Shown here piece after piece: positions 24,501 through 35,202 of a stretch of 64,000 nucleotides of DNA (position 1 is its first letter; every line of letters begins with the position of its first letter). The DNA is taken from assembly GCF_030272615.1 (NCBI RefSeq), contig NC_081405.1:648991420-649055419 (forward strand). The letters are read 5' to 3'. Under the pieces are notes generated by a model that saw only the letters and a program-made list of their open reading frames with translations, searched no databases and had not been told where the DNA came from. Made by a program: the position numbers and the translations under genes. The stretch comes from Cryptomeria japonica. Taxonomy: Eukaryota > Streptophyta > Pinopsida > Cupressales > Cupressaceae.

Positions 24501-25680
24501 GTTGATAGTCTGGGAAATACCCCCAATGGTTTCATTTAGCTGAAGAGATGCAATCCCTTCTTAAGGGGATCGAGATCCCCTATTTCACTCGCACTGATAA
24601 ACTTGTTTGGACTCTGAATCCCTTAGGGTCTTTCAGTGTTAAATTGGCCTACAATATCTTGGTTGCCTCCATCAACGATTGCTACAGTTAGAAAGAAGTT
24701 TGTAACTCTCAACTCATCCCTAAAATTAACTTCTTCTAGTGGATGACCCTTCACGGGAAGATCCTTACTATTGATAATCTGAAGAGAAGGGGATTTACGC
24801 TTAACAACAAATGTGTTATGTGTAATTGTGTTGAGGAAAGCATAAATCACCTCTTTATTCACTGCCCCTTTGCATTCGGGGTTTGGTACAAAGTTCTACA
24901 GAAATTCAATTTGGCTTGGACATTCTTGGAAGACTTGTAGCAGTTTATCAGCAATTGGAAGTGCCCCTCTGCACATCCGCCAGTCATACATTTTTGGAGA
25001 TTCATTCCTCCCCACGTTTGTTGGCATATCTGGAAGGAAAGAAATAATAGAATATTCCGTGACACAAGTAGCTCGGTTGACACGGTGACTGACATAGCTA
25101 AGAATTACCTCAGGGAGAATGCTCTCATTAGCAAGTGGAAAACCCTGCAATCTGGCCCTATGGCATTGGATCGACGGTGGATTAAAACATGAAATTTGCT
25201 AGATAGCTTCCTTCGATATGACAATTAGAAAAAGATGGAGAGGCTTAATACCAGATGGTCAACACCTCCCCCCCCCTTGGCTCAAGCTCAATTTTGATGG
25301 TGTTGCTCATTGTGGCTTTGCGGTAGGGGGCAAAATTATCAGGGATAGCTTGGGCAACCTGGTTTTGGCCTATGCAGGAAATTTTGACTCTATCTTGAGC
25401 AACATGGCAGAAGCCCTTGCTCTATTTTGGGGGCTTAAGCTGGCTCTTGGCACTAATATCAAAAGATTGATCATTGAAGGGGACTCTAAATTGATTATCG
25501 AGGCCACTAAAGGCATTTCAGGGATCAGCTGGAGAATCAACAATGTCATCAACAACATCTGGTCCATGATTGTCTAGTTAGAGGAATTTCAAATTCAGCA
25601 TATCTATAGAGAGGGGATTGCGGTGGCAGACTCACTGGAGATAAAAGATATGAGGTGCTGGAGGCACCTAGATTCTCTCA
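21562..25680 (+). pseudogene. LINE ORF2: endonuclease, reverse transcriptase, zf-RVT, RNase H
   Basis: Endonuclease 21562-22113: SWNLRGLN, QEAK (residues 35-38), NIYAPN and GDFN (138-141), ended by TAG where Trp is expected. RT 22576-24342: KAPGPEG, DYRPISLCN, the GFVLGRQILD segment and the catalytic box FVDD at 23620-23631 (Val for the usual Ala). Zinc-binding domain about 24600-25050 (CVMCNCVEESINHLFIHCPFA). RNase H 25218-25680: LNFDGVAH, NMAEALALFWGL, IEGDSKLII, and the final ADSL. Several in-frame TAG codons stand at Trp or Gln positions. The product would nick target DNA and reverse-transcribe LINE RNA; this copy is dead. Confidence 0.88.
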
Positions 25681-26215
25681 CTGACAAAAGGACCTTATTG
25701 GGAATGAAAAAATTGCCTCTATCCATAAATGAAGTGCCACTTTCCTTTCTTCAACAAGTTGCTTTGGGCCTGTTGCTATGCTACGCTACTGGCGGGAAAT
25801 TTAAATTCAAATTGGGCAGGCTTTGCCATGCTGGCTCCTTGTGGTCCCCACATTCTCTGGCAGATGCTGACTTGGATGGCCACCTATTTTTGCGTCATCA
25901 ATGGGTTGGAGTGCCAATTTTTTATCATTAATCATAGCAAGGACCCTAATTATTACCTTAACTGGAAGCATAGAACTCACCATAATGATGATCTTTGCAA
26001 ATTGGTAGAGATATCAAGAGGTGTCCCTTCGCATACTTCAGGGAGATGGCTGACGCATGCCTTGGGAAACACCACCAAAAATCATTATTACACCTTGCAC
26101 AATATTTTGGCTAATTACCATTTGTTTTCTCTTAACTCCAGCTCTGGTTTTCCTCTCTGCATTTCTCTTTTTCAGGCTTGCATTGTATCTCAACTTCACT
26201 CTGGAGGAAGCTAAC

Positions 26216-27550
26216 ATGGGAGGAGATTTAGTCCGAGTAGAACTGGACATTATTGATGATTATTTTTGGAACAACCCATGCGTCTGTATGTATGCTAAAG
26301 AAGGAGGAATCATCTTGTTCATGGAAGCCATGAAGGAATTCGATGAAAACCTCTCAATGCAATTTGTCAACAGTTGGAAGGATAGGAGGGTGGTTATGGA
26401 GGAAATTATGTTTGAAATCAGTGAGGAAGTTATCGCCCAGGCTACAGGTCTCTCTACTGAAGGTAGGAAATGGAAGAAAACCAGTAGGGTTGCGGACGAA
26501 AACAACATGAACCGCTTCTTCAAAAAGGGCGAGGAATCGGCCAGAATGTGTGTGGGTTTAACAAGGAATTTTTACCCTACTCGTGGGATCAGGTTTACAA
26601 AATCATAATTAAATACTTCACCCTCGAGGGAAGGTATGGTGTGTTCTACCATTATCACTTCCCCCCGCTAAACCACTTTCACAACCATGACACCATTTCT
26701 TTTCCTTTCTTTCTGATGCATACTCTTGAGTCTACTATCAAAGATGTCCATAATTGTATGAGTCGAGAGGGTAATTTTACCATCCTCTACCAGGGGCTGA
26801 TGTTTAGGCTTTACAATTTTCATAAGGCCCTTTGCCCCCCTAAACCTATCTTGATTCAACCCACCCCCTCCATTCTGGGTCCCCCTGAAGGCTCTAAAAA
26901 AGGCCTTAAAAAGTCTTCGAAAAAGTCGATGACTCCTTATCAATCCCCTGACCAAGGCCCCCCTGCCCCCTCAAAATTGGGGAAAAAAAAAATGCAACCC
27001 TTCTGATGCGAAATCCACCTCCAAGAAACCCAGAAAGGAGCCCAAAATCCTCCTTGTTGAGTCTGATGCGGAGGAGGGTATCACCCCGCACAGATCCCAT
27101 AGAAACAAACCCCGGATGAAGCAAATGGTTGTGAGAAAGAATTATGCTAATGAAGAAGAGGATGATTATGAGAAAATGGAAAGTGAGAAGGGGGAGGAGG
27201 ATGTGGAGGCCACAGAGGTCTCAGATTCCTCCAATTTGGGCACTAATGTCCCTAACTCGGAGACCATCATGGAGGATATCAGGAGAGGATGGTAGACATT
27301 CTGACGGTGGGAAGACTGTTGCTGAAGAAGGGGAGAAAGAAGAGGTGGTGCAATTTTTGGGTTGCAGTGCTATCTCTGAAGATTTAAATGGTGTTAAGAA
27401 AAATTTGGAGCACCTGGAGTCCTATGTCAACAAGATTGGGAAATTCATTGTCAAAGTGTTGCACTTGTCGGCTACCTCTCTGTGCTTGCTCCACCAGGAT
27501 AAGGTTGATCCGGATGGGATGGAAAGCAACACCACTAAGGAACTGTTCTA
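26216..27550 (+). pseudogene. LINE ORF3, unknown function, broken by frameshifts
   Basis: Starts MGGDLVRVELDIIDDYFW and is open to 26608, continues in another frame 26548-27006 and then in further frames to 27550. The N-terminal 250 residues are globular: RRVVMEEIMFEISEE, VIAQATGL, then FTLEGRYGVFYHYHFP and FFLMHTLES. The middle is Pro/Lys-rich, then acidic (Glu-rich, about 27150-27230), and the end (27330-27480) is a possible helical segment. In-frame sequence upstream of the ATG (26057-26215) would add a hydrophobic stretch. No known family is recognised with confidence. Plant L1 elements normally end after RNase H, so this is an acquired or lineage-specific ORF. Similarity in layout to the long ORF of element D is noted separately. 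Confidence 0.5.
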
Positions 27551-27919
27551 GTTCTTGGTTGAGGACTGGACAAGGCTTATGCTCTCTAAGCACACAGGTG
27601 CTGATAATTAGGTTGTATGGTTGGTTTCCTTCCTTTTTGCTATAGTTTTTGTCGCTAAAATGCTTGGTTCCATGGTGATATTGCTACTATTAACATTTTT
27701 TATAGTATTGACATTATGATGGTTTACTGCTGGTTGTGGCGCTTGTTGGACGAGATTGGTTTCGATCTCGGGTTATCCAATAGCAGCGGGTGGTTTTTAT
27801 TTTTGATTACTAGAGTAGGGATTGGTTGATTGTCATGTGTTTGCAGTGTGTGTGTGTTGGTAATGCTTTTTTCTATTTTTTTCGGGCCAGCCCCTGGTTT
27901 TGGTTGCTTTTTAATCAAA
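27551..27919 (+). other. LINE 3' untranslated region
   Basis: T-rich noncoding sequence with a TGTGTGTGTG run near 27847, ending CTTTTTAATCAAA just before the right target duplication at 27920. No long poly(A) remains. Confidence 0.6.
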
Positions 27920-27928
27920 AACAATGGT
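27920..27928. repeat. Target-site duplication, right copy, of the LINE
   Basis: AACAATGGT, identical to 19831-19839. The first A is ambiguous with the LINE tail. Confidence 0.85.
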
Positions 27929-28500
27929 GTCAATGCTTGGCAAAGGAAAGTCATCCTTCAGACAAGCTTTGTTGAGATCTCTGCAGTTTGTACAAATCTT
28001 GATGCTTTTATCCGGTCTAGAAATTGGCACAATTTTAGAGATCCATTTCGCATAATCAATGGGTCAGATGAATCCTACATCAACTTCTTTAGCTCTTCTT
28101 TTACCAAGATGGCCACATGTGGGTTCATCTTCCTTAATTTATGTTTGACAGGTTTTGCTCCAGGAGTGATGGACAAGTGATGCATGATGAGATTTGGATC
28201 TATCCTTGGCATGTATGCATAAGACCAAGCAAAATTGATTTTCTTCTCCTTGAAGAATTTGACAATGTTTTGTTTTTCTTTTTCCATTAGTGATTCTGCT
28301 AGATGTATGTTTCTGGTTGTTACTTCAGTGCCAATATTTATTGATTGAGTTGGCTCAATCAGGATTGGTGATCTCTCTTGGTAATGTTCAGGAAGAGTGT
28401 CAGGTCTACCATCCTCAGGTGCCTCAAAGAAGTTTTCACCATTAGATGCGTCCATTATTTTTACTTTTTTGTGATCTAATACTACCATTGGATGGTTTTC
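27929..28500 (-). pseudogene. Tat reverse transcriptase, N-terminal part
   Basis: On the minus strand: FAWSYAYMPRIDPNLIMHHL, then KLRKMNPHVAILVKEELKKL, then the CRDLNKACLKDDFPLP segment ending at the LINE insertion. This is the start of a Gypsy RT; the remainder lies at 19839-19448. It has stops and a loss of frame near 27950-28080. Confidence 0.82.
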
Positions 28501-30240
28501 ACCATTAGATCAATTGTTTATTTTGCTCATTTTGTGACTGAGAGACTTGACACTCCCCTGATTGCAGATATCATTATGTGATTCGCTAGTAGAGCATGTT
28601 TTTGGGTTAACAGAGTAGAGGTATTGAACAATGGCCTCATCATTTTGGAATATGGGTATATCATTATGCTCAGGTTCTTTCCAGTCTATGAGGTCAAGAT
28701 ATATGAGAGGTAGGGAGTCATTTGGTGGGTCAAGGTATATCGCTGTGAGAGGCATGATAGAGATATTGTCATATTTGTCCATAGCATTTGAGGTCTATAA
28801 TAGTCTCAAGATTTTCGATGGTACTCTCATCGATATTGCCTCTTTCATATTGACGTTGTTCATTCTCACTAGCCTCATAGATATGTTGTGGGGCAAATTC
28901 CAATGGTCTAGATCTTGAGCCTTGTCCCTCATAAGGAATGGGTGTATATGCATGGATTGTATCCACCTCATTATCCTCAATAATATCAGAACAAGTGTCC
29001 CACTCATACTCATTGGAATTTGTTTCAAAATCGCTATCCCAGGTTACTCCATTGAATCTAACAGCTATGTTATAGGGCGAGAAAAGGTCACTAATAATTG
29101 ACACAAGTTTAGTAGCATGTTCTAATTCAGGATCGGTGCTTTCTTATACTCTTTGAATTTATTCATACACAGTCTCCCCTCTTTGAGTAGTAATCTCCTC
29201 AGGTTGTGACTTGGACTTGGTTTGATCAGATGCTTGTAAATGATGTACTTTTTTATAAGAAGCCTCCTCCCTTTGGATAGTGAGTTCTTCTTGTTGTCTC
29301 TCATTTTCTTCATGCTCGTGTTCTTTCTTTGTCTTTCTACTATATGGTGTAGCACCTTTTGCCAGGAGTCTTCGTTATGTGTCACCTTTTCTTTCCATTG
29401 GGATTTTTTATGGTGATCTTTCTTTTGCAAAGGTCGAACATGCTAGCCATACCCAAGTCCTATTTTGTCTTTTGTAAATTGTGAATGAGGTTGTATGGGT
29501 TCTAAGATACCATCTTGACACTTTCTAATAGGTCCTTTTCCTTTGTATCCCGTGTGTTGCATGATTCTCAACCCATTTCCATACTGTTATGTGGGAACAA
29601 CCACTTTTAGGGCGGCAACTCTAATTTCTTCCTCATCCTTGTATAGCCATCTAAGGATGTCTTTATCATCTGATTCTTCTTCTAGTGTGCCCATTTGGAT
29701 AAATTTACCATCAAACTTCTTGATGGGTTGTATTGCCCGATGTATTGATGTGAAAGGTTATCCATCAGACCTTGGTGAAGCTGGTAACTTAGATCGACAT
29801 AGGCATTCAAAAGAGTACTCCCCCATGCCTTGGTCCTTTATCTTTATCTTTTGCTCAAAGTTTACGGATAGGGACTTGAGTTTTTCTTGATGGTTGGACA
29901 ATGAGGAAGCTTTGGCCTCCCTGTCATGTGGAACCAAACCATCTTGAGTTTTCCCCATAGCATTGCAGTACTGAAAGGGGTTAGTATCTGTTGATATTAA
30001 AATTTCATGTCCGTTGTAGGGGAACTTGAGACATTGATGGTATGTGGAAGGTATTGCTTGCATTTAATGGGTCCAGGGATGACCCAAGAGTATGTTGTAT
30101 GTCAAGTCTATGTCCAAGACATGGCACAATGTGTCTCTTTGCACAGGTCCTAGATAAATGGGTAGTACCATTGTTCCTTCAAATGATCTTTCTTCATCAT
30201 CATAGGCTTAGCCCAATGCACGGATAAGCTTTAAGTTACA
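28501..30240 (-). pseudogene. Tat protease-RT linker region
   Basis: Broken minus-strand open stretches at 29104-28769, 29430-29122 and 30063-29758. The part 30063-29758 continues the protease domain (YHQCLKFPYNGHEILI). The part around 28770-29104 is acidic and Tyr-containing without a known domain; such linkers are usual in Tat polyproteins. 29122-29430 is Lys-rich. Confidence 0.6.
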
Positions 30241-30600
30241 TATATTGAGACCATCTCATCCATCTATTAGCACTCTTTTCACCCGATGTTTGTAGACTAG
30301 GACTTGTATATGGAGCGGGGTGTTGTGTGGATAACTCAAGGAGACATCATCATGTTCTGAAAAGGACAAGTTATGTGGCACTGTCATATGGGCCACCATG
30401 GCTTGGAACCGATCAATATCTAGATTGTTTGGAACTGTCATTTCGACAAGAGCTTGTTCCAAGATATCCTTATGCTTTGGTGAAAGTTTGAGCAACTCGA
30501 GTATTGATATCTGAGCAGGTGTCCTTTGTAATTGGTCGACCAAGTTATATTGGGTCTTGGGGATAGTCGTTGTTGTGGATGTGTTCCCATTCAAGACATA
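30240..30600 (-). pseudogene. Tat retropepsin (aspartic protease) N-terminal part
   Basis: Minus-strand 30594-30256 leads into VKRVLIDG followed past a stop by DGLNI, the catalytic region of Tat-type retropepsins (normally with two small residues after Asp). It would cleave the Gag-Pol polyprotein. The stop codon inside the catalytic loop shows that it is inactive. Confidence 0.75.
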
Positions 30601-30695
30601 TTTATGAGCCCTCTTTGTTACATTTACTGATGCATGTTCTTGTTTATCTTTGATCTTTATGACATTTACTTGAGTGTCACATGTCGATATGTGAT

Positions 30696-32144
30696 TTATG
30701 GTATTTTCATAGATGTGATTGATGCAGACTCCTTTGTTATTGTTTGATGTTGATGCTTCTCCTTTTCATAATTAGGAAGATGAATTTTGAAAGCCTCATG
30801 ATCGCCATTGGTTTTATGTCCATTGATCGTTAGGTCTCCCTTGTTTATCATATCTTGAACCAAGTTTTGCAACCTCATGCAGTCGTTTGTTCTATGCCCC
30901 TTGTTTCGATGATAATTACAATAATGCAAGTCATTCCACCATGGTGGTTTGAATTGGGGTTCAAAGTTGCTTATGACTAAAAATGTGATAATCTTGTTTG
31001 CCAATAGTTCTCGAAATGCAAATTCCAGGGTTTGTCCCAATGGTGTATATGTTCTTCGATGTGGAGGTGGAGTGTTAGCATTTCCCCCTTGTTTATTGTT
31101 GATCCCCTGATTGTTGTTGTTGTTAGCTTGGTAGTTGTTGTTTCCTTGGTTGTTGTTATTGTTTGAAGTTGATGCTCCTTGGTTGGTAGTGCGTTGATAA
31201 TTGTTAGTGCCTGGATTGGTACTTCTTTGATCATTGTTGGATGGTGTGTTACCTAATAAAGTAAACACTGGTTGTTTATACTTTACATTGTTGGCATCAA
31301 CTACCCCATCATTAACAACATTTTTGTTTCTAGTCCAAAAATTGGACTTGTCTGAGTTGTTGTTATTATATTGATTGCTATAGGGGTTATTGATTGACAA
31401 ACCAACACCTTCCTTGGAGAACTTTAAGGTCCCTTTCTTGATGGAGGCTTTCTCTACTTGGATGCCATTTTCAATCAGCTTTGTAAAAGTAGGTAGACAT
31501 TGTAGTTTGAGTTGATAACTCATTTCACTATTCAAATTGTCTATGAAGATCTCCATCTTTTCCTTTTCAGGTACATCGCGTGGGTACCTTGAGACCATAT
31601 GTCTCCATCATTGTAACAACAACATGAATATTTCATTGTTCTTTTATTTTGTATTGCATATGTCAAGCATAGTGATCTCATGTTGGATATTATAGGAGTA
31701 TCGTGTAATGAATTTATTCACCAACTCATCCAATGATCTAATGGGAGGTGTGAGTTTTGGCAACCACTCCATTGTTTTCCCTCCCAAACTTCTTGGGAAT
31801 AGCCTCAACATGTATGTATCATTATGAGTAAACTCCAAGCTCATAGTACAGAATTCCTTGACGTGATCATGGGGATCACTCTTAACATCGTATTTATCAT
31901 ACTTTGGTATATTTGAATTTGGCGGGAAAGGTATCATGTTTATCCTCCTGTCAAAAGGGTAAGGAAAAATGTCCTCCAAAGAATACCTCATTGTAGACCC
32001 TTGTTGCATATCTTGCATTTGTCGTTGGAGTGCTTGGAGTTGTTGTGTAATAAGAGCTAGGGGCACATTTTCTTCATTAGACCTTCGATGATGGGCATCC
32101 CCTTGTTCACTAACATTGTCATAATTATGGGTATCATCTCAGTT
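30696..32144 (-). pseudogene. Tat Gag with Asn-rich linker and CCHC knuckle
   Basis: Two minus-strand open segments in the same frame (32066-31644 and 31598-30696). The capsid part carries FTHNDTYMLRLFPRSL and EWLPKL, and continues to FIDNLNSEMSYQL. The region at about 31390-31090 is strikingly Asn/Gln-rich, partly from AAC/AAT trinucleotide expansion. A zinc knuckle CNYHRNKGHRTNDC lies at 30879-30920, of the CxxHxxxGHxxxxC type seen in Tat elements. The frame extends upstream to about 32144 with a stop. Gag forms the virus-like particle. Confidence 0.82.
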
Positions 32145-32249
32145 GCGGGTGTTGTTTTGATCATGTGTGTCCTCTCCTCTCATATGTTTTTGATTCTGGG
32201 TATTGTTTGTATAGGTCCTGACGCCCTCCTAAATGGCACAAGGTTAGTC

Positions 32250-33659
32250 TATGATCAAATAACACAAAAACACACAAAACATTAGTGTTAATCAATCTAA
32301 AACTAAACATATGAAGGCATTCCAAAAGAGACACAAAGAGACATGCTAATATATCTAATAAGTAAAACAAAGATCATGAGACATCTCCAACTGCCTCTTA
32401 GCATAGCCTTAGCTTCTTCTCCCTTGTTCCTCTCCTCTCCAAGTTCCAAAATAGTGTAGCTCTCAGCAGCTTTTTGCACTATGGATGCTTATGGAGGATT
32501 GAGATTGTAGTATAGCTCTAAATGTGAAATAAAAAGCTAATACTAATGCTTAAATGATGTATTTTAACCAAAAAGACAAGATGTTAGATTGCTTATGCTA
32601 AAATGCTCTCTAAAATGTCTATAGTCTAAATGCTTACAAGTTTTCAGGATCTGGATTATGAAGGAATGGGCTCTATTTATAGGAAAAATGGAGCAATGGA
32701 TGGCCAGGATTGAAAGGTTTAATCAAGGGTCAAGCTTGAAAGTTGGGGATCCATGTGCACAATTTGCACCAATGAAATGGTGACAAGTGTCAACATAAGA
32801 TTGGGTTGAGAGAAGAGGTTGGAGGCATTAAATGCCTGAGGAGACCTCATGGTTATCTAGAAGGTAAGGGTCAAGCCTAAATTAGGATTACCCACTGGAT
32901 TAGGAGTTAATGCAAGGATAAACCTTTGTGCAAAATGATTAAGAGATAATCATGGTCAAAGCATTAATGACCTGATGAGACCCTTGGGTTGAGTAGAGGT
33001 TGAGTCAAAACAAATGTTTTAACCATGTGGAAGGGTTTGAGTTAACCATTAATGGTTATTGGAGACTTTGGGGATTAAGTGGTTGAAAGTTGGAAGCCTT
33101 TAATGGTTTTCAAAGACTTTGGGGTTTTTGGTGGTTGAAGGTTGAAAACCTTCAATGGTTATCCAAGACTTTGGGCCATTTGAGAAGTGACTCCCTTTTG
33201 CTTATGAATGTGACAATAATTAGGGGATGGATTAGGCTAATTAGGAAGGGGTTAGAAGAATCTAGAAGGGGATTAGATTTTGCAAGTGGATTTGGTGGGT
33301 GAGGGAAAATAGGATTTTATTTAAAATAAAAATTCATTTATTTCAAAATATGTGCAAGTTGCATTTGTAGGAAAATGCAAGTGGGGTGGGGATAATGATT
33401 TAAATAAATGTTTTATTTAATTTATTTAAAAGAGGAAAAGGGGGATTTAATTAAATAAATTGATTTTATTTATTTAATTGATTTGTATTTGGTTTAATGA
33501 ATTAATTAAAATAAATTGAATAATTTATTTAATTAATAGAAGAATGTTTGGGGATAAATTAATTAAATATTAATTTAATTAACTGATGGCTAGTGGATTT
33601 TTAATCAAATAAATACGAAATATTCATTTAATTAAAATGGACAGATTTATGTGACTACA
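32250..33659 (-). repeat. Diverged Tat-type LTR inside the complex
   Basis: The right end is clear: minus-strand TGTAGTCACATAAATCTG preceded by polypurine tract AAAGAGGGGCAAA (33672-33660). It aligns only loosely with the outer LTRs (similar AATTTAATTAAATAAA blocks and GGAGGCATTAAATGCC-like segments, roughly three-quarters identical at the right end, little match at the left). The left boundary is approximate. Because a polypurine tract precedes it, it is a 3' LTR of an element extending to the right, yet gag starts just to its left. Confidence 0.7.
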
Positions 33660-33672
33660 TTTGCCCCTCTTT
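33660..33672 (-). promoter_or_regulatory. Polypurine tract of the internal Tat LTR
   Basis: Minus strand AAAGAGGGGCAAA, directly adjoining the LTR start; equivalent to 14328-14341. Confidence 0.75.
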
Positions 33673-33968
33673 GAGACGGTGCGGTTTATCGCGTCGTTTC
33701 AAAGAAAGAAAAATAGGTGTGAAGAAATGCCCCATAAAATGTAAATTTAATGGGTGGTATGCCCCCTCGAGATATAGGCCGAAAAATTTCGAAAAATCGG
33801 GCGATCTCTCGAAAAAGAATGAAAATTGGCAGGGTGGTAGAAGAGAAGAAGTTAGGTATACTGGGGAAAAATAGAAGAAATTGGGGGAAACATGGAGAAA
33901 TGGGGGGCTCAGGAAGTTCACGGGGACCACGGCGATGAGCGGGGCGAAGTTACGGTGACGGCAGGGGG

Positions 33969-33975
33969 TATAAAT
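33969..33975 (+). promoter_or_regulatory. TATA box for the PMD gene
   Basis: GGGTATAAATGGGG, TATAAAT at 33969-33975, about 97 bp before the ATG at 34072. It lies in a locally GC-richer stretch and fits a promoter of the plus-strand gene. Confidence 0.5.
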
Positions 33976-34146
33976 GGGGTGAAAGGGGTGAAGATAGGAT
34001 CATTTGTGACCGCAACTAGTTGAAAACGAGAGCTCTGATAGCGACATTTGGAGGAGCAAGGAGGAGCTACGATGCCGTTTCCGATCACCGAGCACCGATT
34101 TGAGCGAGTGCGACGGTTCCAGCGCCCAGCCGACTACAGACCAGTG

Positions 34147-34818
34147 GTACGCAAAGTCGAAAACTCACTTTTCAGGCATTTTTAATATGTTTTTAGCTGA
34201 GTCTAAGTCAAGTCGGAGCAAGAGCGCTGGAACTATGGTTTTAGCGCTTTTGCTCCATGAATTAGCGCTATTGTGCCGCAATAGCGCTTTTGTAAGCTAG
34301 TTTGAGCGCTTTTGCTATTAATTAGCGCTTTTGCAAGCAAGTTTTAGCGCTTTGGACAAATTAGTGCTATGGTAGGGTCAATTGAGCGCTATTGATGGGT
34401 AATAGCGCTATTGTATAGCGTTTTTAGCGCTTTTGGTGTTGTAGCGCTATTGTAGAGAGGTTTGAGCGCTATTGATGTGATTGTAGCGCTATTGTGTATA
34501 ACTAGCGCTATTGTAGATAAAATAGCGCTTTTGCCTTAGGATAACGAGATGCCCCAGTTTCAGACAAAATAAATCTCCTGATGCCTAACGATTGATGGAT
34601 GGCGAGGTGAAGTGGGAGTTGTTTTGAACCATAGCAACCCGATGAGACTTAGGTCATTTGTTAGGATAAATGCTTGTTGAAGTCTAGGCGGCCATGATTG
34701 CTTACCTGTTGAGACCCGAAGATACTTGATCAAAGTATCTGATGATAGTCTAGGTTTAAACTTAAGAAAGTTTGATAACAAAACAACTGATGGTGGTTGG
34801 ATGAATGTCTATGTGCAG
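34147..34818 (+). other. Proposed intron of the PMD gene
   Basis: 672 bp with GT at 34147 and AG at 34817-34818, phase 0. The left half is filled by the AGCGCT array (34223-34529). The right half has no motif. Confidence 0.5.
34223..34529. repeat. Periodic array of AGCGCT palindromes
   Basis: Exact AGCGCT occurs 15 times, at 34223, 34243, 34264, 34283, 34305, 34324, 34346, 34385, 34404, 34426, 34443, 34465, 34485, 34504 and 34524. One-base variants are at 34363 (AGTGCT) and 34417 (AGCGTT). Steps are mostly 19-22 bp. Most copies are followed by TTTTG or ATTG; the rest of each unit is poorly conserved. No other place in the window has such clustering. Confidence 0.95.
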
Positions 34819-35202
34819 GAGGATCTGCGCGTGTTGCAGTTACGCGAGCGCCACCCCGCGACACAGGGATTGTGAGATCAGTTGACACAGATAGAGATAG
34901 ACTGTATTGCAGCTACTGGCCTCTACGAGGTGATGCATATGCCCGTGATTCGGATGAATCACGGCCTGATCACAGCATTGGCAGAGCGATGGCACAGTGA
35001 GACGTGCACGTTCCATCTAGCTCAGGGCGAGATGACGGTGACTTTAGAGGACGTGTGGCGTATCCTTCGGATTCCGATTCGGGGGCAGCTGGTGACATAT
35101 GATAGATCCTGGGGGACGGTGTCTTGTCAGCGGATATTTGATGAGGATGTATACATCGATGATGGCTCGATCGCATGGGAGAAACTTAATTTGGCAACTT
35201 GA

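Larger units (their letters stand above)
19840..27919 (+). mobile_element. Full-length L1-type LINE with an extra ORF3
   Basis: About 8.08 kb bounded by AACAATGGT duplications. Order: ORF1 (nucleic-acid-binding, CCHC), ORF2 (AP endonuclease, RT, zf-RVT, RNase H), an unusual ORF3 (26216-27550), then a T-rich 3' untranslated region ending TTTTTAATCAAA at the duplication. Reading frames have several stops and shifts, so it is inactive, but the 5' end is present. The 8-kb length exceeds common plant L1 elements because of the ORF3 segment. Confidence 0.87.
34072..35202 (+). pseudogene. Plant mobile domain (PMD) gene inside a Tat element, two exons
   Basis: Proposed exon 1 is 34072-34146 (25 codons, starting MPFPITEHRFE), donor GTACGC. 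The intron is 34147-34818 with acceptor ATGTGCAG. Exon 2 runs from 34819 in the same phase. Exon 2 shows the PMD pattern: LRERHPATQGL, then GLITALAERWHSETCTFHL, GEMTVTLEDVWRILRIPI and GQLV. One TGA follows QGL (34864 region; CGA expected), and the frame ends at 35202 after KLNLAT, well short of a full PMD. PMD proteins of the MAIN/MAIL1 type occur in plant genomes and are often carried by retroelements. The gene lies antisense between the polypurine tract and 5' side of a Tat element, where Tat elements are known to carry antisense extra ORFs. The splice model is inference. Confidence 0.65.

Noticed and set aside
27847-27856. TG microsatellite as a significant repeat
   Set aside because: Only five units in the LINE tail.
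34223-34529. CRISPR-like array
   Set aside because: The conserved unit is only six bases, spacing is about 20 bp, there are no cas genes, and the surroundings are plant retroelements.
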